Below, piece after piece: positions 24,819 to 34,827 of a stretch of 64,000 bases of DNA; position 1 is the first letter of the stretch; every line of letters begins with the position of its first letter. This DNA comes from Reichenbachiella agariperforans (GTDB lineage Bacteria; Bacteroidota; Bacteroidia; Cytophagales; Cyclobacteriaceae), in contig NZ_FRAA01000008.1 in assembly GCF_900142205.1 (NCBI RefSeq), positions 156,641 to 220,640 of the forward strand, read 5' to 3'. Both the position numbers and the translations under genes were made by a program. The notes under the pieces are model-generated. The model had not been told where the DNA came from, searched no databases, and saw only the letters and a list, made by a program, of their open reading frames with translations.

Positions 24819-26393
24819 ATGACCAAAAACATCCGGACGGTTTTACTACTCGCGGTGGTGATCCTAACCCCTCTCCTGCTCTATGCGCTACTTCAGGTCA
24901 AATCACTCGAAGAAGACGAAGAGACTGCAAACCAAATCTACCAAAAGCAGTTAGAGACCATCATGTTTTCGCTCAACCAGTATGCAGATGATATGATGGA
25001 TAGTTGGGTACGAAAACTCACCAACGAAAAACATCCCCTATCCAAAAATGCATCTGATCTGCTACTCGCCAACGAGTCCATCCAAATGCTCGTCATTCGT
25101 CAGATGTCTAACCGATCCGACAGCATCTGTGTCAACGACTATGTGATATCTACCGATGATACCCGTCGCAACATCAACAACTGGTACGACTCCAAGGATT
25201 CCGTCCTCTTCCAATTGACCAAATACCTCGATGCGGGATTTCAAAAAATCCAACCCGCTACAGACTGGCAAGCCATCAGCGGTCTACAACCAGCCCAATC
25301 TGGCATCACAGTCATGCTCTACGACCGTGACTCAACCCTATACAATGCCCTTTTCATCCTAGAGACCAACTACTGGATAGAACAGACATTGGGATCCAAA
25401 ATGCAAGAATCTGCTCAAGACAACCTCCGAATAGCGGTACTACAATCCGCCGACACCTTAGACACTCCACGCATCGCATTCAGCACGGAAACCTTCGACC
25501 TAGACAAAGACTACATACGCAACGAACTCTGGATACTCCCCAATACCTCACTAGCCATACAGACCAAAGGAGAAAGCTACGCTGAACTGATCCGATCCAG
25601 AAGCCGAAACAATCTCTACATCCTACTAGCATCCATATCGACGATGCTACTAGGTACACTCATCATGCTCCGAAACATCCGAAACACCGTACGGGTTGCA
25701 CAGCTCAAATCGGATTTCGTATCCAACGTATCTCATGAGATTCGTACTCCCCTCTCCCTCATCAAAATGTACGCCGAAACCCTCATGCTAGGCAGGCTAC
25801 CCTCTGAGGAGAAAAAAAAACACTACTATGAGGTCATCCATCATGAAGCCGGGAGACTCACCTACCTAGTCAACAACATCCTTGATTTCTCCAAAATAGA
25901 GGCAAACAAAAAGACCTACCGACTCGAAGCTCAGGACCTCAACGAACCCATCCCGCAACTCATAGAACATTACTCACACACCCTACGAGAAAAAGGAATT
26001 CGCTGCGAACTATCACTATCCAGTAGTCCACTCCTCGTCAATCTAGATCTTCAGGCATTTGACGAGGCATTGTCTAACCTGATCGAAAACGCAATCAAAT
26101 ACCACGGAGACAGCGATCAACTCAAAATCTCAACCTACCGCAAAGGCGACTATGCTTGCTGCCAAATCCAGGATTACGGCATTGGGATACCCAAAAGTGC
26201 ACAGCGCAAGATTTTCGATAAATTCTACCGTGTAGAGCACGCCCTAACTCAAAAAACAAAAGGGACAGGACTTGGGTTGAGTCTCGTACAGCATATCATG
26301 ACCTCTCATGGAGGGCGAGTCACTGTAGATTCGATATTGAATCAAGGCAGTACTTTCACCTTATGTTTTCCACTAAACCAGACCAGCGCATGA
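24819..26393 (+). CDS. membrane sensor histidine kinase
   Basis: A 524-residue two-component sensor. There is one transmembrane helix at about residues 7-25, a periplasmic domain of about 240 residues and a second helix at about 268-285. The kinase core follows: HisKA with His306 (SNVSHEIRTPLSLIKMYAETL), N box NLIENAIKYHG, G1 DYGIGIP, F box FDKFYRV and G2 GTGLGLSLV. It overlaps the response regulator by ATGA at 26390-26393, so the two are translationally coupled. The architecture resembles the RprX type of Bacteroidetes sensors. The signal is unknown. Confidence 0.93.
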   Translation: MTKNIRTVLLLAVVILTPLLLYALLQVKSLEEDEETANQIYQKQLETIMFSLNQYADDMMDSWVRKLTNEKHPLSKNASDLLLANESIQMLVIRQMSNRSDSICVNDYVISTDDTRRNINNWYDSKDSVLFQLTKYLDAGFQKIQPATDWQAISGLQPAQSGITVMLYDRDSTLYNALFILETNYWIEQTLGSKMQESAQDNLRIAVLQSADTLDTPRIAFSTETFDLDKDYIRNELWILPNTSLAIQTKGESYAELIRSRSRNNLYILLASISTMLLGTLIMLRNIRNTVRVAQLKSDFVSNVSHEIRTPLSLIKMYAETLMLGRLPSEEKKKHYYEVIHHEAGRLTYLVNNILDFSKIEANKKTYRLEAQDLNEPIPQLIEHYSHTLREKGIRCELSLSSSPLLVNLDLQAFDEALSNLIENAIKYHGDSDQLKISTYRKGDYACCQIQDYGIGIPKSAQRKIFDKFYRVEHALTQKTKGTGLGLSLVQHIMTSHGGRVTVDSILNQGSTFTLCFPLNQTSA

Positions 26394-27076
26394 CTAGAAT
26401 ATTAGTAGTAGATGATGAGCCCGCTATGCGGGAAGGGTTACATGACAACTTGATCTTCGAAGGGTATCAGGTCGATACAGCCAGTGATGGTAGCGCCGCA
26501 CTAGCTGCACTAAAAGACCAACACTACGACCTCATGGTTTTAGACGTAATGATGCCTGAGATGTCTGGATTCGATGTGTGCAAACAACTGCGCAGTGAAC
26601 AAAATCCCATCCCCATCATCCTGCTCACAGCCAAAGGAGAAGAAATAGATCGTGTACTCGGATTAGAATTCGGTGCAGATGATTACATCTCCAAACCCTT
26701 TAGTGTCCGTGAACTAGTCGCTCGAATCAAAGCCATTCTCAGACGCACACAGCAAGGACAACAAACCGCTTCTCCTCAGCATTTTGAGCAGATCGGGCTA
26801 ATGCAGGTAGATTTCAAAACCTATGAAGCCAAGTTGGGATCGGAAACAATCAAACTCTCCCACCGAGAATTCGAAGTGTTACACTTCCTCTGGAATCACC
26901 GTCAACAGATCGTCAGTCGAGACGATCTACTCAAAAACATCTGGGGCTATGACGAGTTCCCTACCACACGGACTATAGACAACTTCATTCTACGTCTTCG
27001 TCAAAAAATAGAAAACAACCCCAACGATCCAAAAATCATCCTGACTGTCCACGGTATGGGGTATAAAATGCTTTAA
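26390..27076 (+). CDS. OmpR-family response regulator
   Basis: A 228-residue DNA-binding regulator. The receiver domain (residues about 1-120) has acidic pocket residues in VVDDEP, phosphoacceptor Asp52 (MVLDVMMPEM), Thr in LLTAKG and Lys in YISKPF. The winged helix (about residues 135-228) ends in RTIDNFILRLRQKIENNP...TVHGMGYKML. The start used here is the ATG of the ATGA overlap with the kinase; an upstream in-frame start would lie inside the kinase gene and add residues not found in the family. Partner of the kinase upstream; resembles RprY. Confidence 0.94.
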   Translation: MTRILVVDDEPAMREGLHDNLIFEGYQVDTASDGSAALAALKDQHYDLMVLDVMMPEMSGFDVCKQLRSEQNPIPIILLTAKGEEIDRVLGLEFGADDYISKPFSVRELVARIKAILRRTQQGQQTASPQHFEQIGLMQVDFKTYEAKLGSETIKLSHREFEVLHFLWNHRQQIVSRDDLLKNIWGYDEFPTTRTIDNFILRLRQKIENNPNDPKIILTVHGMGYKML

Positions 27077-27238
27077 ATTGATTTAAACGTAAGTACCAAA
27101 AGGCACCTGTAGTTCTACTCTCGTACCATGTATTTCTCCACTTTCATTCTTAATTTCATTGAGGACCAACTTGATTTTATCCTTGAGTGATTGGTTAACT
27201 CGACCTTCCACATCATAGCGCCCACGTGTTGGACTGAC

Positions 27239-27271
27239 ACAAAAAAAGGGCTCCCCTTTCGAGAAGCCCTT
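27239..27271 (-). terminator. intrinsic terminator of the RND efflux operon
   Basis: Read on the minus strand, an 11-bp stem with G-T pairs (AAGGGCTTCTC ... GGGGAGCCCTT) closes on a GAAA tetraloop and is followed by eight Ts. It starts 36 bp after the stop of the RND pump gene. This is the clearest intrinsic terminator in the window. Confidence 0.88.
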
Positions 27272-27306
27272 CACTAACAATCAATAATAATAACCAATAC
27301 GGTATT

Positions 27307-30300
27307 TTAATTATCCTCTTCAAGCCCTGCTTTGGCTTGGAGTTCTTCCAACCCCTTTTTGCCGTAGGCCAATTTCGTAATCACGATATAGAGTACTGGC
27401 ACGATGAAGATCGCTAGGAAGGTCGCAGCGAGCATCCCGCCGATCACGGTCCACCCGATCGTCTGACGCGCGACAGCTCCCGCACCAGAAGCCAACGCCA
27501 ACGGCACGACTCCCAATATAAATGCCAAAGACGTCATCACAATCGGCCTCAATCTCAATTTGACCGCCTCCAGTGTAGCTGCGACGATTTCCATCCCACG
27601 GTCTACCCGTTCTTTGGCAAACTCCACGATCAAGATAGCATTCTTAGCAGCCAGACCTATCAGGGTAATCAAACCAATCTGCGCATAGACGTTGTTGCTC
27701 AGGTGTGGCAAGAACATCAACGCCACGATCGCTCCAAAAGCACCCAAAGGCACTGTCAGCAAGATCGAAAACGGTACAGACCAACTCTCATACAGTGCAG
27801 CGAGCAGCAACAACACAATCACGATTGACAGTCCAAAAATCGCTACCGTGGCATTGCCTGACGACAGCTCCTCACGGCTCAGCCCTGAAAAATCATAACC
27901 ATAGCCTGCTGGCAGCACTTCATCCGCCACCTCTTTGAGTGCCTCCATCGCTTGACCACTACTGTAGCCCGGTGCTGCAGCCCCATTGACTTCTGCCGAT
28001 CGGAAGAGGTTGTAGTGAGAGATCACCGGTGCACTTTCCTTGACGTGATAGCTGACCAATGCACTCAGCGGTACTGATTCGCCGTTGCGGTTTTGGACGT
28101 AATACTTTTCTAGATTTTTGATATCCATGCGATAGCTCGTATCGGCCTGAGCCACGACGCGGAAGTTTCGACCGTAGCGCGTGAAGTCATTGATGTACTG
28201 GCTCCCCATAAACGACGACATGGTTGCAAAAACATCCGATACGGACACACCCAATTTCTTGGCTTTCTCTCGGTCTACATCTACTTGGTAGCCCGGTGCT
28301 CGTGCGGTAAAGAAGCTATAGGCCATCGCAATCTCTGGTCGCTGATTGGCTGCCATGAGAAATTGCCCCAAGACTCCTTCGAGCTCCTTGACCTCTCCGC
28401 CAGCACGCTGCTCCAGCATGAAACTGAATCCCCCTGTGTTACCCAAACCTGGAATCGCAGGTGGAGACACCACGCGAATGGTCGCTTCGTGTACACTCGC
28501 AAATGCGGCATTGAGCTGACCGATCACTCCCTGCAACTGCATGGATGGATCTTTTCTTTCCTCCCAAGGATGCATCTGGATGAAGTAGGTCGCTGAGTTG
28601 GATTTGAACGAGAAGTTGATCGCATTCAGTCCAGCGATACCCGTGTAGTTTTTGATCGCGGGGTGCTCGCCGAGTGTCGCACCTACTTTGTCCATCACTT
28701 CCAGTGTACGTGCCGTAGACGACCCTTCGGGCAGTTCCATCGCGATGAAAATACGTCCTTCATCTTCCGTTGGGATAAATCCAGTCGGTTTGATGTTGAA
28801 CATCCCCACCGTGCCTACATAGATACATACTAGCGCGATCAATACCATCGGCGTGGCTTTGATGGCCTTCCGGACACCATTGCCATAAGACTCAGTAGTC
28901 CGCTCAAACCAAGTATTGAACTTGAAGAACAGCCCATTGATACCCGTAGATTTCTTGGACAAATTCATCGGACGCAGCATCAGCGAACAAAGCGCTGGTG
29001 TCAGTGTCAGAGCGACAAAAGCCGAAATCAATACCGAAATCGCAATCGTAATCGCAAACTGCTGGTACAATCGTCCTACGATACCTGGGATGAATCCCAC
29101 CGGAATAAATACAGCCGCCAAGATCAAAGCAATCGCAATAACTGGCGCAGTGATGTCTTTCATCGCTCGGCGTGTGGCTTCTTTGGGCGAAAGCTTGAAG
29201 TGATCGATGTAGTGCTGTACTGCCTCTACCACCACAATCGCGTCATCCACTACGATACCAATCGCAAGGACGAAACCAAACAGCGTCAGTGTGTTGATGG
29301 TGAAGCCCAAGGGAATAAAAAAGATGAACGTACCCACAATCGAAACCGGAATTGCCAAAATCGGCACCAAAGTCGCTCTCCAGCTCTGCAAGAACAGGAA
29401 CACCACGATCGTCACGAGCAGCAAGGCTTCAAACAGCGTATGCAACACTTCCTCGATCGACACCTCTACCACAGAGACCGACTCAAAAGAGACCACATAA
29501 TCCACATCATTAGGAAATGCTTTCTTCAACTCTTCCAATGCTTCGTTGACCCCATCGGCCGTCGTGAGGGCATTGCTACCCGGCGCTTGATAGATCAAAA
29601 GCAGCGCCGTAGGGTCTCCATTGACCACAGACGCACGGCCATAGTCGAATCGACCAAACTCGATGCGCGCGATATCTTTGAGATAGACCAAAGAGCCATC
29701 TTCGGGGTTAGTACGAACGATGATATCTTCAAATTCTTCTTTTGACGACAGTCGGCCGTTGACAGTGATCGGGTACTCGAAAGCCTGATCATCTACCTGC
29801 GGCATAGCGCCTACTTTCCCCGCCGCGACTTGGAGATTTTGCTCCTGTATCGCTGCACTGACTTCTTGTGTACGGATCCCATACTGAGCCATCTTGTCTG
29901 GCTTGAGCCAAAGTCTCATCGAGAAATCCTGCCCTAGAGAAGTAATATCCCCCACACCTGGCACACGCAACAAAGCGTCTCGCACGAAGATGTTGGTATA
30001 GTTGTCGAGGTAGCCTACGTCGTGTGTCCCGTTTGGAGAGTAGATCCCTACCACCATCATGATGCTCGGATTACGCTTGCGTACGACGATACCGAGACGC
30101 TTGACCGCCTCTGGGAGTGTCGGTTCGGCGATGCTCACTCTGTTTTGCACATCCAATGTGGCAATATCCACATCGGTCCCCACCTCAAAGGTGACGTTCA
30201 TTTGCATCTGTCCCGTACTCGTACTGTTGGATGACACGTAGGCCATACCCGGAGTACCGTTGACCTGTGTCTCCACAGGAGTCGCGACCGTCTGCTCTAC

Positions 30301-30471
30301 GGTCTGGGCATCTGCCCCTGTATAATTACCCGAAATCGACACCACTGGGGGCGTAATCTCCGGATACTGGGTCACAGGCAGGTTCATGATCGCCAAGGTC
30401 CCCGTCAACAGCAGCAAGAGCGAGATGACGATCGAGGTGACCGGGCGTTTTATAAATACATCAGATATCAT
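27307..30471 (-). CDS. RND multidrug efflux permease (HAE1/AcrB-like)
   Basis: A 1054-residue inner-membrane proton antiporter. It has 12 transmembrane segments in the AcrB pattern, with two large periplasmic loops after TM1 and TM7. Conserved marks include the N-terminal FIKRPVTSIVISLLLLLTGTLAI, VVDDAIVVVEAV in TM4 with the Asp pair used for proton relay, and GLAAKNAILIVEFAKE in TM10. It is last in a TetR-TolC-adaptor-pump operon. Likely substrates are hydrophobic toxic compounds or bile-type agents. Confidence 0.95.
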   Translation of the reverse strand: MISDVFIKRPVTSIVISLLLLLTGTLAIMNLPVTQYPEITPPVVSISGNYTGADAQTVEQTVATPVETQVNGTPGMAYVSSNSTSTGQMQMNVTFEVGTDVDIATLDVQNRVSIAEPTLPEAVKRLGIVVRKRNPSIMMVVGIYSPNGTHDVGYLDNYTNIFVRDALLRVPGVGDITSLGQDFSMRLWLKPDKMAQYGIRTQEVSAAIQEQNLQVAAGKVGAMPQVDDQAFEYPITVNGRLSSKEEFEDIIVRTNPEDGSLVYLKDIARIEFGRFDYGRASVVNGDPTALLLIYQAPGSNALTTADGVNEALEELKKAFPNDVDYVVSFESVSVVEVSIEEVLHTLFEALLLVTIVVFLFLQSWRATLVPILAIPVSIVGTFIFFIPLGFTINTLTLFGFVLAIGIVVDDAIVVVEAVQHYIDHFKLSPKEATRRAMKDITAPVIAIALILAAVFIPVGFIPGIVGRLYQQFAITIAISVLISAFVALTLTPALCSLMLRPMNLSKKSTGINGLFFKFNTWFERTTESYGNGVRKAIKATPMVLIALVCIYVGTVGMFNIKPTGFIPTEDEGRIFIAMELPEGSSTARTLEVMDKVGATLGEHPAIKNYTGIAGLNAINFSFKSNSATYFIQMHPWEERKDPSMQLQGVIGQLNAAFASVHEATIRVVSPPAIPGLGNTGGFSFMLEQRAGGEVKELEGVLGQFLMAANQRPEIAMAYSFFTARAPGYQVDVDREKAKKLGVSVSDVFATMSSFMGSQYINDFTRYGRNFRVVAQADTSYRMDIKNLEKYYVQNRNGESVPLSALVSYHVKESAPVISHYNLFRSAEVNGAAAPGYSSGQAMEALKEVADEVLPAGYGYDFSGLSREELSSGNATVAIFGLSIVIVLLLLAALYESWSVPFSILLTVPLGAFGAIVALMFLPHLSNNVYAQIGLITLIGLAAKNAILIVEFAKERVDRGMEIVAATLEAVKLRLRPIVMTSLAFILGVVPLALASGAGAVARQTIGWTVIGGMLAATFLAIFIVPVLYIVITKLAYGKKGLEELQAKAGLEEDN

Positions 30472-30501
30472 TCTTCTATGTTATGTTTTGAACCGAATTG
30501 A

Positions 30502-31614
30502 TTAATTGTTGCTCACGACCTCTACTGCTGATCCTTCGCGTAGTTTCTGGATGCCGTTGACGATGAGTTTTTCGCCTCCCTTGAGCCCGTCACGTACGAC
30601 GATATCTCCACCGACAATGCTACCGAGTTGGATACGGACTTGATGTGCTTTACCGTCTTGGACGACATAGACGAAGTACTCGCCCATCTGCTCGACAACT
30701 GCTTTGTAAGGGATCGCAATTTGCTTTCCATGGTCTTGATTAAGTACCTTGACATCCACAGTCATCCCTGGAATCAGGTCCTTCTCCGGATTAGGAAAAC
30801 TCAAACGGATCGTCAGTGTCCCCGTCTGACGGCCTACTGCACGATCGATGGCTATCACCTTTCCCGAATAGGGGTACTTGCTGCCGTCACTCAACGCCAT
30901 GGTAAACAACGAATCAGGCTGCTCCTCACGTTTCAGCCTGTTGAATCGTGGAATTTCCTTTTCGTTGATCACGAAATCTACCGCCACAGGATCGTCAGAC
31001 GAGAGCGTATTGAGCAATGGCTGACCGGGCGATACTTGCGCACCGACGCGAACTTGATGTATCCCGATGGTCCCAGCGAATGGTGCTTTGATCGTAGAGT
31101 ACTGCAAGTCATTGGTCGAAGAAGACAATTGCGCTTTGGCCGCATCGACTTGCGCTTTGGCTGTTTGGAGGTCTGCTTTGGCGTAATCTACTTTTTGCGC
31201 AGCGATGGCATCCTGCTCGCGCAGTGCTTCGTAGCGCTTCACGTCCTGCTCTATTTTTGCCAAATTGGCTTCTGCCGTAGACACATTTGCTTTGGCTTGA
31301 TGATAGGACGCGATATATTTGGTTCGGTCTATTTCATAGAGTTTCTGCCCCTTTTTGACTGTTTCGCCATCTTTGACGAAGATTTCGGTAATGTATCCAG
31401 ACAGTTGAGGACGAAGTTCCACTTCGTTGACCGGTACGACAGTAGCTGGATAGCTATCCAAACTTTCCACTTCTTTGGACAATACGTCCATGGCCGTCAC
31501 AGTCGCTGCTCCTGCCATTCGAGGCGCACCATTCCCACCCGTACATGCGGTCACGGCTACTGCGGCTAGGACTATCAGGATGGCGTTGAGATATAAATTT
31601 CGATGTATGTTCAT
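30502..31614 (-). CDS. RND periplasmic adaptor lipoprotein (membrane fusion protein)
   Basis: A 370-residue adaptor that joins the pump to the outer-membrane channel. The start at 31614 (MNIHRNLYLNAILIVLAAVA) gives a lipoprotein signal with lipobox VTAC. The order is lipoyl half (VELRPQLSGYITEIFVKDGETVKKGQ), alpha-helical coiled hairpin (about residues 95-165), second lipoyl half (TIKAPFAGTIGIHQVRVGA) and beta-barrel. An earlier ATG at 31632 is possible. The TolC gene ends 23 bp before this start and the pump gene follows after 30 bp. Confidence 0.94.
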   Translation of the reverse strand: MNIHRNLYLNAILIVLAAVAVTACTGGNGAPRMAGAATVTAMDVLSKEVESLDSYPATVVPVNEVELRPQLSGYITEIFVKDGETVKKGQKLYEIDRTKYIASYHQAKANVSTAEANLAKIEQDVKRYEALREQDAIAAQKVDYAKADLQTAKAQVDAAKAQLSSSTNDLQYSTIKAPFAGTIGIHQVRVGAQVSPGQPLLNTLSSDDPVAVDFVINEKEIPRFNRLKREEQPDSLFTMALSDGSKYPYSGKVIAIDRAVGRQTGTLTIRLSFPNPEKDLIPGMTVDVKVLNQDHGKQIAIPYKAVVEQMGEYFVYVVQDGKAHQVRIQLGSIVGGDIVVRDGLKGGEKLIVNGIQKLREGSAVEVVSNN

Positions 31615-31637
31615 GGTTTTTTGAAAGATCATTGTTG

Positions 31638-32942
31638 TCAATTGATTTCGATGGTTCCGATGGATTTTTGGAAGTCCAGTTTGCTAGATAGCAACTGAAA
31701 TACCGCATTGAGATAGTTGAGTTGGGCTGTCTGCAATTCGGTCTCCGCTACGATTACCTCCAAGTAGGTTTTGATGCCTTCGTCGTATTGTAGTTTGATG
31801 GTTTTGTAGACATCCGCTGCGAGATCGGCATTGCTACGGAGTGTTTCCATGTCGTAGTAGTCGCTCTTGTATCCTGCGAGTGCCGTCTGATACTCGGTGC
31901 TGATCACACGCTTGGCATCTTCCAGTGTCACGTCGAGTCGCTCTTCTTGGAGCTTGGCGATCTTGATTTGTTGGTTTCGCTTGTTGCCCGTGAAAATCGG
32001 AATGCTAGCCGTCAACCCTATGCTCGACGTGGTGTAGTTGTTGTTGTACAGACTCGTGAAATCATCGTGAAAGTACTGCGGGCTATAATTGGCATACGCC
32101 GAAATCGTCGGGATCAAGCCCATCTTATAGTATGACGTGTTGAGCTTGAGCAACTCCATGTCCGTCTGCAACTGTCGGTACTCGATGCGACTCTCGATCG
32201 CTAGATTCTGCGTGGTATCCAACAGAATATCACTCTCCAAGATCTGCTTTGTATCGTACTCCAGATTGAACTGCTCCTCCATCGGCAAGCCCATCAGCTG
32301 TCTGAGGTATGCAAACTTGGCCTTGAGCGACTCCTCGGTTCTCTTCTTGGCACTTCTCGAATTGGCCAAAGTGATGCTAGCCCGCTGGTAATCGGTCTTG
32401 TCCACCATACCATTGTCGTACTGTGCACGCGAATCGTTGTACTGCTTCTGCTGACGCACGATGTTGCCCTGCAGGATATTGAGCTGCTCGCGTGTCAACA
32501 AGATGTCGTAAAACGCCTTGCTCACATCCACAACCGTACTGATCTTGCTCGATACGATGTTTTGTTCGAGCTGTCGACGGCTATGCTTCGCAGCTTTGCT
32601 CGCCAAGAGCACCTCGTTGCTATAGAGCGTCTGGTCAGCGCGCAGAGACAAGTTGGAATTGTACTTCTGACCGATCTGCACGACATTGCCAGCAAACACA
32701 GTACTCTGCAACTGGGTGTTGTTGACCAAGCTGTAGCTCCCCGTGATCTGTGGCAGCCAAGCCGACAAACTGGCGTTGATCTCATGGTGACCGATCTGCT
32801 CATCGATCATCGTTTGCTCCATGTCTGGTCGGTGCTCCAGCGCAAAAGTAATACACTCCTCGAGTGAATAACTCTGCTGCGCCGACACGTGAAGCGTCGT
32901 GACCAGGCATAGTATGATTAAGAAACTGAGTTTTTGTTTCAT
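31638..32942 (-). CDS. TolC-family outer-membrane efflux channel
   Basis: A 434-residue outer-membrane factor. It has a Sec signal (MKQKLSFLIILCLVTTLHVSAQ), then two OEP repeats of long amphipathic helices and short beta strands. The N-terminal SLEECITFALEHRPDMEQ is a family hallmark. It forms the exit duct of the tripartite pump with the two downstream products. The gap to the TetR gene is 103 bp. Confidence 0.93.
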   Translation of the reverse strand: MKQKLSFLIILCLVTTLHVSAQQSYSLEECITFALEHRPDMEQTMIDEQIGHHEINASLSAWLPQITGSYSLVNNTQLQSTVFAGNVVQIGQKYNSNLSLRADQTLYSNEVLLASKAAKHSRRQLEQNIVSSKISTVVDVSKAFYDILLTREQLNILQGNIVRQQKQYNDSRAQYDNGMVDKTDYQRASITLANSRSAKKRTEESLKAKFAYLRQLMGLPMEEQFNLEYDTKQILESDILLDTTQNLAIESRIEYRQLQTDMELLKLNTSYYKMGLIPTISAYANYSPQYFHDDFTSLYNNNYTTSSIGLTASIPIFTGNKRNQQIKIAKLQEERLDVTLEDAKRVISTEYQTALAGYKSDYYDMETLRSNADLAADVYKTIKLQYDEGIKTYLEVIVAETELQTAQLNYLNAVFQLLSSKLDFQKSIGTIEIN

Positions 32943-33045
32943 ATGATTTCTACTCTCTTTGTTGTTAATTATGTTTTGACAATAGTTTTCCTATGCCTGA
33001 TTATCTCCCAGACACAATTCATTCCTAGTAAAATAGTTTAGTCAT

Positions 33046-33600
33046 TTAAATGATCATGCCCTTCCATTGCATGTCAATGATGTCATTCAAATCTGACCCA
33101 TCGATATCCACCTTTCGGTAAAACTTCATTTTCAAGGCGGAAATCACACTCCCGAAAAACAACCCTGAAATCAATTCTGGGTTTTTATCGATGATTATTC
33201 CTTGGCTGATTCCTTCTTGAAAAAATGCCGAAAAATACAATTGAATCTCTTTCCTTTTGGGATAGTTGAAATAGAATGGCGAATTGACAAACTGCTCGTA
33301 AAACCGTAGGACATGAGGACGATCTATATGGAACTGGTAGATACATTTCCACCTTTTCTCAAAACGCTCTTTGAAAGAAAGGTTTTTGTCGTCACTTGTC
33401 GTTAAGCTCTCCAACAGCTTGTCCACGATATCCGTATGCAAAGCACAAATCATTGCTTCTTTGCTCTCAAAATAATGATATATCGTCCCTGCCGCCACAC
33501 CTGCATGCTTAGCCAGTTGACTCATAGACGTCCCATGAAACCCACATTCGTTGATCAATTCTAGGGCACTATCGAATATCGCTTGCTTCTTCTCTACCAT
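33046..33600 (-). CDS. TetR-family repressor of the efflux operon
   Basis: A 184-residue regulator. The N-terminal helix-turn-helix is TSMSQLAKHAGVAAGTIYHYFESKEAM (about residues 24-50); the rest is a helical ligand domain. The start at 33600 (MVEKKQAIFDSALELI) puts the domain at the normal distance from the N-terminus; an upstream extension would run through the operator. It is transcribed ahead of tolC, adaptor and pump, and probably represses all four and releases when a pump substrate binds. Confidence 0.9.
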   Translation of the reverse strand: MVEKKQAIFDSALELINECGFHGTSMSQLAKHAGVAAGTIYHYFESKEAMICALHTDIVDKLLESLTTSDDKNLSFKERFEKRWKCIYQFHIDRPHVLRFYEQFVNSPFYFNYPKRKEIQLYFSAFFQEGISQGIIIDKNPELISGLFFGSVISALKMKFYRKVDIDGSDLNDIIDMQWKGMII

Positions 33601-33604
33601 ACCG

Positions 33605-33628
33605 CAAATATAGATTGAATGTTCATTC
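33605..33628 (-). promoter_or_regulatory. TetR operator overlapping a likely promoter
   Basis: GAATGTTCATTC (33617-33628) is a 12-bp palindrome 17 bp from the tetR start, the expected place for autoregulation. Next to it, CAAATATA at 33605-33612 reads TATATTTG on the minus strand and matches the Bacteroidetes -7 box TAnnTTTG. A -33 TTTG at the right spacing is not seen. If this box is used, the mRNA would be nearly leaderless. Confidence 0.5.
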
Positions 33629-33818
33629 GGTTTTACTTTCCTTTTGTCAAAAAGGTTACACCCTTGATACAATTTGAAGAAGAAAAATGAAATTTAGGAG
33701 AATCTCCTATGGAGGGGAATAGTAGATCACTTCGTTATCCAACGATTCATTGATCGAAACCCGTTGTTGATTTGTATCTCCAGAAATACCGACTGAACCT
33801 AATATTGGTCAGAAACAC

Positions 33819-33852
33819 AAAGCCACTATAGTTAAAATGCTATAGTGGCTTT
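33819..33852. terminator. terminator between ROK kinase and tetR
   Basis: AAAGCCACTATAG (33819-33831) pairs perfectly with CTATAGTGGCTTT (33840-33852), a 13-bp stem with an 8-nt loop. It lies 57 bp after the stop of the ROK gene on the minus strand. The T-tail is interrupted. Apart from this hairpin and the TetR operator, 33601-33908 shows nothing. Confidence 0.7.
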
Positions 33853-33908
33853 GAAAATATTCTAAGATTAACTTGTCCAAAGTTTGAGATCCTTTAGAGA
33901 CACTTGGT

Positions 33909-34802
33909 CTAGGGTCTTGATTCTAACAATCCTGACTCTACTATTTCCTGATTACGCATTTCGAAGATGGCACTGGCTCCTAGCAGAGCCATGTCCGCCT
34001 CTCCTGAGTAGTCAATCACCAACAAATCCAATACCCGTTGATAAGGGAAGGTCTTGAGCACCTCTCGCATCGAAGCTTCAAAATAAGGGGAACAGTCCTT
34101 GATCGAACCGCCAAAAAATATAGCCTCCGGGGACAGTATGTGCAAGGTCAACTTGACCAACTGCCCTATATGCGTCCCCAGTTCTGCCATGATACGCAAG
34201 GCACGCTCGTCACCAGCCGCCGCCTGAGCAAAGAGTACTTTCCCCTCCTCCCCATGCTCTTTCTGGAAAAACTGTCCGCTACAGTAGTGCTCATAGTTGT
34301 GCGCCAGGTATGGAAGCACCGCCAACTCTCCCGCGCATGACATGAGGCCAGCGTGCAAACTACCGTTGATGACCAGTCCCACTCCCAGTCCCGTACCGAG
34401 CGTAATCCCCACGACACTGTCATAGGGCTTTCCTTTGCCATGAAACTTCTCTCCTAGTACATAGCAGTTGGCGTCATTGGTGAGGCAGACCTCTAACCCG
34501 AAATGCTCGCTGATGCTATCCACGAGATGCACCTCATCCCATGACGGTATGTTGGTCACTTGATAAACAATGCCACGTTTCTCATCAACTAGTCCCGGGA
34601 CACCTATCCCGATACCGAGTATGTCAAAACCCATACTCACCTGTTCGATCCCTGCTATAATCGCATCGACCACCACATCCTTACTTTCTTGAGCTGGAGT
34701 CGGTACGCTGATTTTCTTCACGATCTCCCCGTTGCGAATCACCCCTAGGTTGATGGTAGATCCGCCTACATCCACTCCTACTATGTATTGACTGTTGTTC
34801 AT
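33909..34802 (-). CDS. ROK-family sugar kinase, probably N-acetylglucosamine/glucose kinase
   Basis: A 297-residue ROK kinase. It has the N-terminal phosphate motif (VGVDVGGSTINLGVI), a sugar-binding Asn-Asp (LTNDANCYVLGE) and the second phosphate loop (VVGITLGTGLGVGLVING). The classical ROK zinc motif CxCGxxGCxE is absent; its place reads YLAHNYEHYCSGQFF, as in a known Bacteroidetes subgroup. It is the last gene of the chitin-type locus, 25 bp after the GH20 gene, so it most likely phosphorylates the GlcNAc that GH20 releases. Strict substrate choice cannot be read from sequence. Confidence 0.88.
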   Translation of the reverse strand: MNNSQYIVGVDVGGSTINLGVIRNGEIVKKISVPTPAQESKDVVVDAIIAGIEQVSMGFDILGIGIGVPGLVDEKRGIVYQVTNIPSWDEVHLVDSISEHFGLEVCLTNDANCYVLGEKFHGKGKPYDSVVGITLGTGLGVGLVINGSLHAGLMSCAGELAVLPYLAHNYEHYCSGQFFQKEHGEEGKVLFAQAAAGDERALRIMAELGTHIGQLVKLTLHILSPEAIFFGGSIKDCSPYFEASMREVLKTFPYQRVLDLLVIDYSGEADMALLGASAIFEMRNQEIVESGLLESRP

Positions 34803-34827
34803 TCTCTGTACAAATAATTCGTTGACC

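Noticed and set aside
27083..27280. 65-codon minus-strand frame ending GTRVELQVPFGTYV, like the end of a histidine kinase
   Set aside because: Its first codons run through the strong terminator of the RND operon and no other kinase motif is present. At best a decayed fragment.
30628..31569. 313-codon plus-strand frame opposite the RND adaptor gene
   Set aside because: Antisense shadow of a well-recognised gene; no domain.
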